From Calliopum simillimum (Eukaryota; Arthropoda; Insecta; Diptera; Lauxaniidae), in contig OX638372.1 of the NCBI GenBank assembly GCA_951812925.1, positions 72,619,407 through 72,683,406 on the forward strand: DNA of 64,000 nucleotides, read 5' to 3'. The position numbers and the translations under genes were made by a program. Shown one piece after another: positions 31,367 through 42,225 of the stretch (positions within the stretch are counted from its first letter, which is position 1; each line of letters opens with the position of its first letter). The notes under the pieces were generated by a model. The model ran no database searches, had not been told where the DNA came from, and was given only the letters and a program-made list of their open reading frames with translations.

Positions 31367-31932
31367 ATATTCACTTTGTCTTTCCGTTTGTAACGCAGAG
31401 AAGGGCGTGGCAGATATAGAAAAGAATATATATTATTGATCAGCGTCACCTCCTGAGTCGATATTGCCATGTCTGGCTCGAAATACATTTTTTGGGAAAC
31501 CTGAGCAAGATAATTCAATGAAATTTGGTACACTGCCTCCGTTGTCAAAGTTAACTCGTGGGATTGAAAACGAGCAAAATCGATCAACGGACACGCCTAC
31601 CGCCCATACAAAAAATATATTCAAAATGCAACTTTAGGAGTACTTTTCACTACAATGCAAGCTCTGGGAAAAAACTGGGCAAATTCGGACAAGAGGGCGT
31701 GGCACCTCCCATATAAGCAAAAAGTTCATAACGCTATAGTGAAAGCGTTTTTTGAGATAATCGAAACAAATTTGACTCAGACACTAACAACTATAAATGC
31801 AAGCTCTGAACAAAAACTGGGTGAAATCGGAAAAGGTGGCATGGCACCTCCCATGTAAGCAAAAGTTTCAGAATGCTATACTAAGAGTTTTTTGAGATAG
31901 TCCAACTAAATTTTACTCAAATACTAAGAACT
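31367..31932 (-). mobile_element. DINE-1/Helentron-like element, copy 3 (truncated)
   Basis: Minus orientation. The conserved 3' block GTCACCTCCTGAGTCGATAT (inverted) and three 140-bp units are present. The terminal GTGTAGGGTATAAA motif is lost at 31367, and the 5' end is lost near 31932. Confidence 0.6.
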
Positions 31933-32330
31933 AGTACGTGGAGACCAATCCCTGCTCTGTCAACAATCTGATCTTATTATTTTATTCATAGCTATTTTTT
32001 GTTATGAAACTTGTACCTTTTCACCTCTAATGGTCATGCTTTCACAATGATAAATAGACGGATGAGAATAATAAGAAACAACTCGGAAAGTATCGAATGG
32101 TATAGAAAAATATCAAAAAATCGATTTTTTTTTTTTGAATAGAATGCCCTAAAATAAATAAATGGGATATGCCATGCACCCAAAATATTTAATTTTTTGT
32201 ATGGGAGCTGAAATATCTTATCTTCAATGAATCATAAAAAAAAAAATCCAAAAGGATATTTTGATAAGTAAAAATATGGCTATTCGGTGCCTTAATAAAA
32301 AAGAATTTCAACTTTTCTTGTAGCTACGCT
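31933..32330. other. Spacer, nothing recognised
   Basis: AT-rich; no gene or repeat supported. Confidence 0.35.
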
Positions 32331-33940
32331 GCACAGTGAACGGTTTGGCTGAAATTTGTGAATAAATCGTAGAACTTTTGAAAGGAGTACGCTAGAGAGT
32401 TCTAATAAACGGCTTTGTAAAGCTTATTCATCAGCCTTTTAAGGAAAAATATGCAAATTAGAAAATTATTTTGACATAACCTCAAAAAAGTTGATCAAAC
32501 ATTGGATTTGTTTCAAAAAATCAACTAAATTAAGCGTCACGGCTAGACCAGTGATTGCTTTAAGCTCACATTTGGATGGTATATTAACTGGAACAATTTA
32601 AAATGTAATTCGTGGCAAAAAAAAAAAAATTCGGTCATTTTGAAAGGTCTTAGATAACCTCAAAGGTGACGGGATTCAATATAATTTTTTTTATTTATTT
32701 CATACTAAATTAAAAAAAGTGTTGCTAGTTTATTGTTTATCGGGGATCTATTGAAGCTTGCCCACGATAATATAGAGCACTTACCCCCAAATAGGCCAAT
32801 AGCACAAGGGAGAAAGACGAAAAATTTCCCGTTGTACGGAATAAATTTTTTCACCGGAATAGTCTTTATTTATACATGAAAAATAAAGTGTGTAGACACC
32901 ATTGCGAAATCGTATGCGCACAAAAAGTTATTCAATGTCAAAGGTCGGAAAAATCAATTTTTTTAAAATATCTTTCAAACGGTTACTCCCAGAGAAAAAT
33001 TTTGCAAACGTGTTTTGTAGCTCAAAAAATTACCTATAAAAATATGTCAGACTTTTTTTTCTACCTTTTGTAGTTTACGAGACTCGACTCTACTTTTGCC
33101 ATACATTTTTTCCATAATATTTTTTTTTTTTAAATGATATTAACAAAAAATTATAATAGTTCATAGTATGATAACAAAAACTTACATGTCTCGTAAACTG
33201 CAAAAGGTAGGAAAAAAAGTTTTACATATTTTTATAGATAATTTTTTAAGCTACAGAACACGTTTGAAAAATTTTTCTCTGGGAGAAATCCTTTGAAAGA
33301 TATTTTAAAAAAATTGATTTTTCCGACCTTTGACATTGAATAACTTTTTATGCGCATACGATTTTGCAATGGTCTTTACACACTTTATTTTTCATGTATA
33401 AATAAAGACTATTCCGGTGAAAAAATTTACTTCGTACAACGGGAAATTTTTCGTCTTTCTCCCTTGTGCTAGAGGCGAATTTGGAGGTAAATGCTCTATG
33501 TTATCATGGGTAAGCTTCAATAGATCCACGATAAACAATAAACAAGCAACACTTTTTTTAATTTAGTATGAAATAAATAAAACAAAAATTATATTGAATC
33601 CCGTCACCTTTGAGGTTATCTCAGACCTTACAAAATGACAGAATTTTTTTTTTTGCCACGAATTACATTTTAAATTGTTCCAGTTAATATACCATCCAAA
33701 TGTGAGCTTAAAGCAATCACTGGTCTAGCCGTGACGCTTAATTTAGTTGATTTTTTGAAACAAATTCAATGTTTGATCAACTTTTTTGAGGTTATGTCAA
33801 AATAATTTTCTAATCTGCATATTTTTCCTTAAAAGGCTGATGAATAAGCTTCACAAAGCCGTTCATTAGAACTCTCTAGCGTACTCCTTTTAAAAGTTCT
33901 ACGATTTATTCACAAATTTCAGCCAAACCGTTCACTGTGC
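32331..33940. mobile_element. 1.6-kb foldback with about 800-bp arms
   Basis: It is nearly perfectly symmetric around 33140. The ends GCACAGTGAACGGTTTGGCT and its inverse close it. Shared blocks include 'gtacgctagagagttct', 'ccattgcgaaatcgtatgcg' and 'gtctagccgtgacgctta'. An AT-rich centre of about 60 bp separates the arms. No ORF. The inner part of the arms resembles the 25230-26037 family. Confidence 0.8.
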
Positions 33941-34735
33941 GCTGTAAGACTGAACACATTGTTTTCTTCAACTTCAAGTAAGGATATTTCAAAATTCTAC
34001 AGGTATAATGACAGTTCTGCTGATGAAGACGGATCCAGCGTCAAACAGTACATAAGACTGCATATAAGAAATAAAAAATTATTAAACAACGCCCACTTTT
34101 CGTTATGCCTTTAGATACTCATGATCCAGACCCTCATACCAAATTTCATCAAAATATGTTGTACCATTTGCAAAAACAATAGCATTTAAGGTGTTTTACT
34201 TGTGTGGGAGGTTACTCGCGCATCGGCGATATTTTGCAAGCTTTCAGATTGTAACTGTCTAATAGCAAGTAGTCTCTCTACAGTTAACGACATATCACAT
34301 GTTAATACTTGTTTTCAGGAGTACAATCTCTTAAATTTTCATTAAAATTATTGGAGTCGTTTTCGAGAAATATTAAATCAAAATTTTCAATGGTTAAAAA
34401 GGGAGCATGTCATTTTATTGACTCCGCCTACTTTTCGTTTATTACAAGGCATCTATAAGTAGTACCTACATACCAAGTTTCATTAACATACCTTGAAACA
34501 TTTGCTAGAAATAGCATTTAACGTCAGTAGCTGTGTACTAACTTTCATCAAGATACCTTTAATGGTTGGAAGTTATGACTAGATAAAATTTAAAACTTAG
34601 GGCGGTGCCACGCCCCCTAGTGGGCAACTATAAAGTTGAAACCTCGTTCATTCCTCATACTTTGGCTACAGTGCATCTTTTTCCAAAGTTTCATTAAAAT
34701 TGTTGCATCCGTTCTCTAGAAAAATTTGGGCACAT
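33941..34735. repeat. Diverged dispersed repeat
   Basis: 34330-34460 resembles 15765-15905 (attggagtcgtttt, gaaattttcaatggttaaaaa, 'gcatctataagtagta'). 34600-34620 holds a stray GGTGCCACGCCCCC motif like that of the DINE-like units. No gene. Confidence 0.4.
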
Positions 34736-35615
34736 ATATGAATGGGTTTATTTGAAAGTGGAATAAGTCCAATTTCGGAAAAATTGAGTTTATGGTAGTT
34801 ACAGCTAGCTTTTTATATTGAAAATTACATAGGTGTTAAGTGTTTACCAGTGTAAATTTATCAAATTTTGTTAATTTGTGAAAATTTTTACAAGTATAAT
34901 AGAAAATAGTTGAAGTTTTTTGGTCTGAATGGACTTATTCCACTTTCATTATAATAAATTAAAAAATTTTCAGTCACAAAATATTTTGTAAATAAAAGCA
35001 AAGGAAAATTAAAACTTAGAAAAATTTTACTTTAAAAACTGTTGTTGTTTCTTTTCTTTTTGCCCAAGTAGGGCTCTAGAAATTAATTACAACAACAACA
35101 AAAAGTGTTCCCCTTTCAAGGGTTTCCAACATATAATAATTTTTATAAAAGACATATCTCGATCTTCCGATGGCTATATCTCCGAAAGAAGGTCCGACAA
35201 GAACTTGTGTTGTTGTAATTAAGTTCCAGAGCCCTACTTGGGCAAAAAGAAAAGAAACAACAACAGTTTTTAAAGCAAAATTTTTCTAAGTTTTAATTTT
35301 CCTTTGCTTTTATTTACAAAATATTTTGTGACTGAAAATGGAATAAGTCATGCCAAATTATAACAAATTTTTTAATTTATTATAAATGAAAGTATAATGA
35401 GTCCATTCAGACCAAAAAAACTCAACTATTTTCTATTGCACTTGTAAAAAATTTCACAAATTAACAAAATTTGATAAATTTACAGTGATAAACACTTAAC
35501 ACCAGTTTAATAACGCTTGGCAATATTTTTAAATTGAGTCGTACGCAAAACCTTTAATATCTCAGTTTATGAAAAAGTGGACTTATTCCACTTTCAAAAA
35601 AACCCATTCATATAT
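34736..35615. mobile_element. Foldback element containing a second inverted pair
   Basis: The outer arms share TATATGAATGGGTTT and 'gtggaataagtcca' blocks. Inner arms around 35170 share 'cccaagtagggctctaga' and 'aagaaacaacaac'. The centre has CGATCTTCCGATGGCTATAT, the block common to the foldbacks at 4320, 48190 and 51440. No ORF. Confidence 0.6.
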
Positions 35616-35671
35616 TTATATATAAATATATTTATAAACATACATACAATTTTAGCTCGTTTAAGAGAAGA

Positions 35672-36275
35672 TAAATGCAAGTTCTGAGCAAAAACTGAAA
35701 GAACTCGGACAAGAGTGCGTAGCACCTCCCATATATGCAAAATTTACAAATTACTGCAGTATAGTATAGGGTATTGATTTTTAGCGAGGCCAAAAGTTAC
35801 ACCCTAACTAGTTTTTCAGTTATTTTTAGGTACATTGGTAAATTGCCTTCGTCGTCAAAGAGAGCTCCACTTATTGAAAAAGAGCGGAGTCGGTCAACGG
35901 GCACGCCTATACTCATACAAAAAATATATTCAAAAAGCAACATTAGGAGTATTTCTCACGACAATGCATCCAAAATACACATAAATAGTAAGGGCTGTAA
36001 GCGCAAAAACTAGGCAATTTTGACGGCGTGGCATCTCCAATACAGGCAAAAGTTTCAAAATGCTATACAAACCAGTCCTTTCGTGTTTTAAATAAAAAGT
36101 GCTTCCCCAGGTTCTGTACCAAAACCAAAAAAAAACTATTAAGGGCGTAACCTTTGGCCTGGCCAAACATTAAATACCCTACACTGCAGTATTTTGAAAA
36201 TTTTGCTGATATGGGAGGTGCCACGCCCTCTTGTCCGAGTTCACCCAATTTTTGCTCAGATCTTGCACTTACAGG
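35672..36275. mobile_element. Cluster of three DINE-like fragments
   Basis: 35672-35815 is a 5' end in minus orientation ending 'caccctaactagttt'. 35830-36065 is a minus-orientation 3'-side fragment (gtcggtcaacgggcacgcc). 36133-36275 is a plus-orientation 5' end (aaggycgtaac, ttggcctggcc, TACCCTACAC, one 140-bp unit). Confidence 0.55.
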
Positions 36276-36840
36276 AATCACGACGAAGAAGCCGATTTGA
36301 TGAAAAATTTACCCGTCTGGGAAGTTGGCACCTGTTGTGGTGAGCTCTTGGTTGCTCCAATGTTAAAATAATTTCATTATCATACTAATTGGAAATCATT
36401 TGCTACAGTCTGTTTGGGCTCTTGAAAGAAGACGGTGCCGTTGCACCTGCAACAACTTTGATTTGTTTTAAATTAGTTAATGAATATGCGACATGTGCAA
36501 TTTTTATTTTTAAATAATAAAATATAAGAACAAGATATACATAAGTCCTTACTTTACAAAAACGCTAGGATAATGTATAAAAATTCCACACAAATAGATA
36601 ATATGGCGGGTTTCTGAAAGCCCTAAAGAATAACCAGAAGAATTTGTATAAGGGCTTGGCACTTCCCATACAACCAAATTTTTTAATTAAGATTTGTCTG
36701 ATAGATAATGAGACCAGCATTTAAAATAGAATTATGTTTTTCATTTTTGCAATTTTTTATTTATAATTTGACAAATACATTTTTGAATTTGTGACAAACT
36801 GTCAAATGATTTAAGCCGGCGCTTATAGCTTTAAATGCGA
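36276..36840. other. Spacer, nothing recognised
   Basis: AT-rich. A short frame at 36285-36350 (DEEADLMKNLPVWEVG) is suggestive of coding origin but I do not recognise it. Confidence 0.3.
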
Positions 36841-36844
36841 AGCT

Positions 36845-37545
36845 ACTACAAAAAATGCTTGGATGACGTTTCGGATTTTTTATGATTTAAATTAATTATT
36901 AATTTATGATTTTTTAATTTAAAAATATGCATTTTTAATCCATAGGTGATCCGCATTTCTCAAGAAAATGATTTGCCTCCGAAGGCCATTTTGCTTAGCG
37001 ATAACTGCTCCGCTCATGCACCAATTGAGAAACTGCAGTGACGATGGAAATATAGTTGCATTATTCTTTCCACCAAATGAGATAGCAGCTTTACAACGAA
37101 TGTATCAAAATCCTATTAAGTAACCAAGCTAAACTACAGAAGTATGTTTCTTTCTCAATTAATTGCTGAAGATGGTGAACTAAAGAATCGCTTGAAATCC
37201 CATAAGTCCGCATTTCAAAATTATTAAAACAAGTTTAGGATGAGGTACCACAAATAGTGATTAAAATCTCTTGGTCAAAGTTGTTCAACTGGGATTGTGA
37301 CCAGTGGGATAGCGACGCTGATGTGCCACTAGTACAATTACAACAAATAGATCAGTTGTTCAGAGAACTCAAGCTCTTTTAGGAGAAATATAACCGAGCA
37401 ATAGCATCTGCATAGAAGACATTGAGGAATGGAATGAAGATATGTTTGATGACGGAACTTCATACGAACTTTGAGTTCATTTAGCAGCGAATGCGATAAT
37501 ATTGAAGTCTTACCAGTTGTCTCTAATTCTACAGCCATTGAAAGC
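36845..37545 (+). pseudogene. Tigger/jerky (pogo-group) transposase relic
   Basis: TKNAWMTFRIF at 36845 matches the KNAWMT block of DDE_1 proteins. After a short AT-rich interruption comes VIRISQENDLPPKAILLSDN with CSAHAP, the second catalytic region. Next is DGNIV, FFPPNEIAALQRMYQNPIK, corresponding to the FLPPN-T-LLQPMDQGVI block with the third acidic position degraded. Later fragments (QWDSDADVPLVQL; EDIEEWNEDMFDD) fit the acidic tail of jerky-like proteins. Multiple frameshifts make it dead. Confidence 0.6.
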
Positions 37546-37730
37546 ATTAATAATTAAATAACATGGTGCAATTATAGTGAATTGTTTTCCACAAAGCACA
37601 TAAGCAATCTTTTGGCTCTGCGTAACGATATTAGGTCCGTTCGTTAAAAAAAAACTTTATAAATACAGTATGTCAAGAATTGCTTTTCACATTGAAAATA
37701 AATTCATATTTTCAACTTATTAAGCAAAAA

Positions 37731-38522
37731 CTAGTAAGGGTGTAAATTTTGGCCTGGCCAAAAAATAAATACCCTACACTGCAGTATTTTGAAAATTTTG
37801 CTTACATGGGAGGTGCCACGCCCTCTTGCCCGAGTACACCCAGTTTTTGTTCAGAGCTTGCATTTATAGTTTTTAGTGTCAGAGTGAAATTAAGTTGAAT
37901 TATCTCAAAAAACTCTTTCAGTACAGCACTTTGAATCTTTTGCTTATATGGGAGGTGCCACGCCCCCTTGTCTGATTTCACCCAATTTCTGCTAAGAGCT
38001 TTCATTTATAATTCTTAGTGTCTGAGTCAAATTTGGTTCGAATATCTCATAAAACGCTTTCAGTATAGCGTTTTCAAGCTTTTGCTTATATGGGAGGTGC
38101 CACGCCCTCTTGTCCGAATTTGCTCAGTTTTTTCTCAGAGCTTGCGCTAACAATTCGTAGCATTTGTGTGTATTGTGGTTGCATTGTCGTGAAAAATACT
38201 CCTAAAATTGCATTTTGAATATAATTTTTGTATGGGCGGTAGGCGTGTCCGTCGACCGATTTTGCTCATTTTCAATCCCCCGAGCTAACTTTGACGACGG
38301 AGGGAGTGTACCAAATTTCATTGAATCATCTTGCTCAGTTTTCCCAAAAAGTGTATTTCAACACACAGCCAGTCACCCAGCCAGCCAGACGGACATGGCT
38401 ATATCGACTCAGGAGGTGACGCTGATCAAGAATATATATACTTTTCTATACCTCCCACGCCTCCTTCTCTGCGTTACAAACGGAAGGACAAAGTGAATAT
38501 ACCCTGGATGTAGGGTATAAAA
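37731..38522 (+). mobile_element. DINE-1/Helentron-like element, copy 4, with empty site
   Basis: It starts CTAGTAAGGGTGTAAATTTT and ends GTAGGGTATAAAA. Three 140-bp units, GTCY microsatellite and conserved 3' block are all present. The equivalent place on the other arm of the palindrome (near 40772-40800) is an uninterrupted A/T run between 'cctactt' and 'gcttaataag'. This fixes the insertion inside an A-tract without an obvious long duplication. Confidence 0.75.
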
Positions 38523-38716
38523 ACCTACTTCTTACATTTTTGCCAAACTTTTTTTCATGAATAATAGTTGCTCTCCATATTTAGAAAGGATTCGTGTAAA
38601 AAAAATTTGCAAATTCAATGCAAAATAAAGAAAAAATCAACAAAAACAAATAATACTCGATTTTTTGAAGTGTCAAGAATTGCTTTTCACAAATAAAAAT
38701 AAATGCTTTTATATTA

Positions 38717-39457
38717 AGGTACTAGTCCAAAAATAATTTTTCAAAAAATCGATTTTTTTTTTTTACAGATTTTGATTCCTTATACATTCAAGAATAACCT
38801 CCTAAAATTTTTTAAAGATATTTGAAAAAATGACAAAGTTACAGCTCTCTTTGCGCGCGCACATTTTTGACTATATATAAAAAATAAATAAAAAAAAATA
38901 GTTTTTCGCGTTTTTCTCGAAACTACATTTTTCAAGTCGGCGTAGACTTATTCTCCGAAACTATAAGTCCGACTGTTCTAATTTTTTGCATGTAGCTTTG
39001 TTTATGTATCCCACATCGTAATCCACCAGAAAATTAAAAAAATTTGTAAAAAAAAAAATTGTAATTTGATAATAAAGTCGAAAAAAACATAAAAAAAAAA
39101 TTTTTTTTTTCATATTGCCACAATTTTTTTTTTTTTATCGATTTTTTATAATATTCTGGTGGATTACGGTGTCATTGGCCTTCTTTTTTGAGATCCCATT
39201 TGTATTTTTTTTTTTCAAACAAGCCGTTTTCAAGAACATCTCTACGCCATGGGACGATAAAATTTTTAAGAAGAAAACTTTGGCGCCCTCTATAACATGG
39301 ACTTTATAATAAAAATTAAAAAAAAAAATTTTTTCAAAATCTTTAGTTCTTTATTTATATGTACAAAAATTTTTATACAATAACTCAATAAAATAAAGGA
39401 AATAAAAAATTTTAAAAATTGTATTACTTTTTGCCATTTATTTTTGCACTAGTACCT
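38717..39457. mobile_element. 741-bp MITE with TA duplication
   Basis: Inverted ends AGGTACTAGTCCAAAAATAA and its near inverse closing ACTAGTACCT; TA on both sides (38715-38716, 39458-39459). The other arm of the host palindrome reads straight through this site, confirming the boundaries. AT-rich without ORF; TA duplication suggests Tc1/mariner mobilisation. Confidence 0.75.
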
Positions 39458-39479
39458 TAAATTTTTAGTATCTTCCTTG

Positions 39480-39960
39480 CTTACAGCCATCTTCGAATGA
39501 CCACCATAAGCATCTACCACACATTGTAGACGTTTTTACATAGAAGGAACCAATTTTTTCAGGTTGTAATTACTCGGACTTTTCCATTATTGTATTTTCA
39601 AATGTAGTTCGGGATTTGGTTGTCTTTTAGCGACCTTTTTCTTTAAATAGACCCACAAATTTTCTATAGGATTATAGTCGGGACTTTGGATTAATGCATC
39701 CATCACTTTGCCACAGTTTAACTGAAGCCACACTCGCACCATAGTCGATTATGCTTTCGATCATTACGCGGATAGAATTTGAAATGGGGTTTTCAGTCCC
39801 TGATAAACGCAAATTGTCAAGTTTTTTAATGTGAAATGGTTAGATATTCTTTCGGGTTCATGGTTTTGTCTTTAAAGGATAAGTTCCTACTCCTCTGCCA
39901 CCTCCACGTCATAATACTATTTTTTTAAATTTTAACAGACGGAATAATGTTGCAATGTTT
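39480..39960 (-). pseudogene. Tc1-like transposase C-terminal part (left arm)
   Basis: On the minus strand [20 protein letters not shown] carries the third catalytic Glu region of Tc1-like enzymes and is followed by VVDAYGGHSKM. Frame breaks occur upstream. The plus-strand copy at 40020-40575 is its mirror image. Confidence 0.65.
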
Positions 39961-40019
39961 TGCCTTTCTCCACACTATAGCAGGTCCATCGTTGTAAGAC
40001 CACATCATACTCATTTTAT

Positions 40020-40575
40020 CGAAGAATATGACATCGTATTATAACGATGGACTGGCTATAGTGTGGCAAAAGGCGTTATAATCGTCAGAAAACTGCAACA
40101 TTATTCCGACTGTTAAAATTGAAAAAGTTAGTACTATGACTTGGAGGTGGCAGAGGAGTAGGAACTTATCTTTTATAGACACAACCATGACGTGGAAAGA
40201 ATGTGTAACTATTTTGCATTAAAAAACTTGACAATTCGGGTTTATCAGGTATTGAAAACCCCATTTCAAATTCTATCAGCGTAATGTTCGAAAGCATAAG
40301 CGACTATGGTGCGAATGTGACTTCAGTTTAAGTGTGGCAAAGTCATGGATACATTAGTACAAAGTCCCGACAATAATCCTATAGAAAATTTGTGTGTCTA
40401 TTTAAAGAAAAAGGTCGCTAAGACAACCAAATCCCGAACTACATTTGAAAATACAATATTGGAAAAGACCGAGTAATTACAACCTAAAAAAAATTGGTTC
40501 CTTCTATGTAAAAACGTCTACAATGTGTGGTAGATGCTTATGGTGGTCATTCAAAGATGGCTGTAAGAAAGGAAG
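40020..40575 (+). pseudogene. Tc1-like transposase C-terminal part (right arm)
   Basis: Inverted duplicate of 39480-39960: 'caaagtcccgacaataatcctatag' encodes the SP(D)xNPIENL region, followed by [17 protein letters not shown] and VVDAYGGHSKMAV. Several frameshifts and point differences from the left arm. Confidence 0.65.
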
Positions 40576-40849
40576 ATACTAAAAATTTAATATAAAAACA
40601 TTTCTTTTTATTTGTGAAAAGCAATTCTTGACACTTCAAAAATCGAGTATTATTTGTTTTTGTTGCTTTTTTCTTTATTTTGCATTGAATTTGCAAATTT
40701 TTTTTACACGAATCCTTTCTAAATATGGCAAGCAACTATTATTCATGAAAAAAAGTTTGGCAAAAATGTAAGTAGGTTTTTTTTTTGCTTAATAAGTTTA
40801 AAATATGAATTTATTTTCAATGTGAAAAGCAATTCTTTACATACTGTAT

Positions 40850-41765
40850 TTGCAAATATTCATAAAGTTTTACCACAAAAAGCGTTCGTTGAAACATAAA
40901 TTTGATACTTGCGTCACAAAAAAAAAAAGAGAATAAAAAACAGCTGATCATATCCCCTCCAAATAAAATTTACAATTTTTGCCCAGACAAATTTCTTCTG
41001 GGCAAAACTTGATGACTGTCAAAATATAAATTATTTATCAAAAGTTGTTTAAGTTTTGAAAAAAAAAAAAAATACAATTTGAAAAAAAATGGAAACAAAA
41101 ACGTATTTCTGTTCTTTGTGTTAACAAAAAAAAGTTTGCTGAAGTTTAGAAAAGATGTTGGTGATTTTTTCAGCAAGTTTTAATACACCAAAACAGGTAA
41201 TTTAATGTGCACTAACAAGTATTCTGACTTTTTATTTATTTTCTTTGCAGTCTTAATTTTTTCCCATTTTTTGCGTTCGTTGATTTTTTGTGGTGTTTTC
41301 AGCTACTCAGAGAAATTTCTGTTCTTAGTATCTAAAAATTTTTAATATGACAGTCTTCAGTTTTTCCACAAATTCAACGAATAGACCTTTTGTTGTATCA
41401 GATTTAAAAAAACCAAAAAAAATAAACAAATATAACTGATTATGTCACAGTAAATAAAATTAAATCAAAAAAAAGTTTTAGTTTTTTGAAGTATATTTAC
41501 TCGTTTTATTTATTTATATTGAAAAAAAAAACGTCCAGAAATTCGAATCACCTCAAAAACCAAGTGGTTCGAATTTTGTGGGCGTCTACTGTATGAGGGT
41601 CTTCCAAGCGGAACTTTTTAATTTCCTAGGTATTAAGAACTTAATAAACGATATTTAGTTTAAAAGAAAAAAAAAAACACGATTATCCATAATTTAGACT
41701 TAAATCAAGTCAAAAAAAGAAGCAAATCACAGAAGTTTACTCAAGTTAAAGAAACAACATATGGG
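40850..41765. other. Spacer, nothing recognised
   Basis: AT-rich with a small inverted repeat GCCCAGACAAATTTCTTCTGGGC-like at 40980-41003. No gene. Confidence 0.4.
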
Positions 41766-41832
41766 TTGAGAAATTTTTTGGAGAATAATTTCATAAAAAA
41801 GGTAAAATTTCAGACATACAGTGGTTCAAACT

Positions 41833-42096
41833 ACACCGCGGATCGGTGCCCATCATGTAGTAGAAGTCCGCACGACAGTTCCCACCTTTTCAACTGTCCG
41901 TCCCGTCCCACCAACCTCTCTACGATTGACCTATGGTCCCGCCCAGTAGAGGTAGCCCAATTTCTGGATCTCCCGGACTAAGCTCGACCAGTTTTCTATT
42001 TTCCACATCCCCAAATTACAAGTAGGCGAAACGATTAATTTTGTTTTTTTTTTTAATTTACAGCCCTAGAGTTGGAGTTGCTACAACAACAATTAA
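41833..42096 (+). pseudogene. Jockey-like LINE 3' end
   Basis: The plus frame reads CPSCSRSPHDSSHLFNC, PSRPTNLSTIDLW, VAQFLDLPD, then stop at 41979-41981. This is the CxxC...H...C tail that ends jockey-type ORF2, followed by about 110 bp of 3' UTR ending in a CAACAACAA tail. It is strongly 5'-truncated and sits between two parts of the Tc1-like terminal repeat. Confidence 0.75.
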
Positions 42097-42225
42097 CCGG
42101 ACAGAGCCTTTAGCTTCTTTTGAGTGCTTAGTATAAAGAAGTAGGAGATTTTAGTTGGAAAAAATGCAACTTATTTTATTTATTTTTCTAGTTTTGGTTG
42201 GTACCAAACACTGAATTTAATATAA

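Larger units (their letters stand above)
37666..40846. mobile_element. Palindromic Tc1-like element made of two 3' halves
   Basis: TA flanks CAGTATGTCAAGAATTGC at 37666 and its inverse ending 40846. The tip motif recurs inside each arm (38671; inverse near 40615), an IR/DR arrangement. Both arms carry the C-terminal part of a Tc1-like transposase in opposite orientation (minus 39480-39960, plus 40020-40575), meeting head to head near 39990. The left arm has been entered by a DINE-like element (37731-38522) and a TA-flanked MITE (38717-39457). The right arm preserves both empty sites. Without these insertions the element is about 1.65 kb. Confidence 0.8.
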
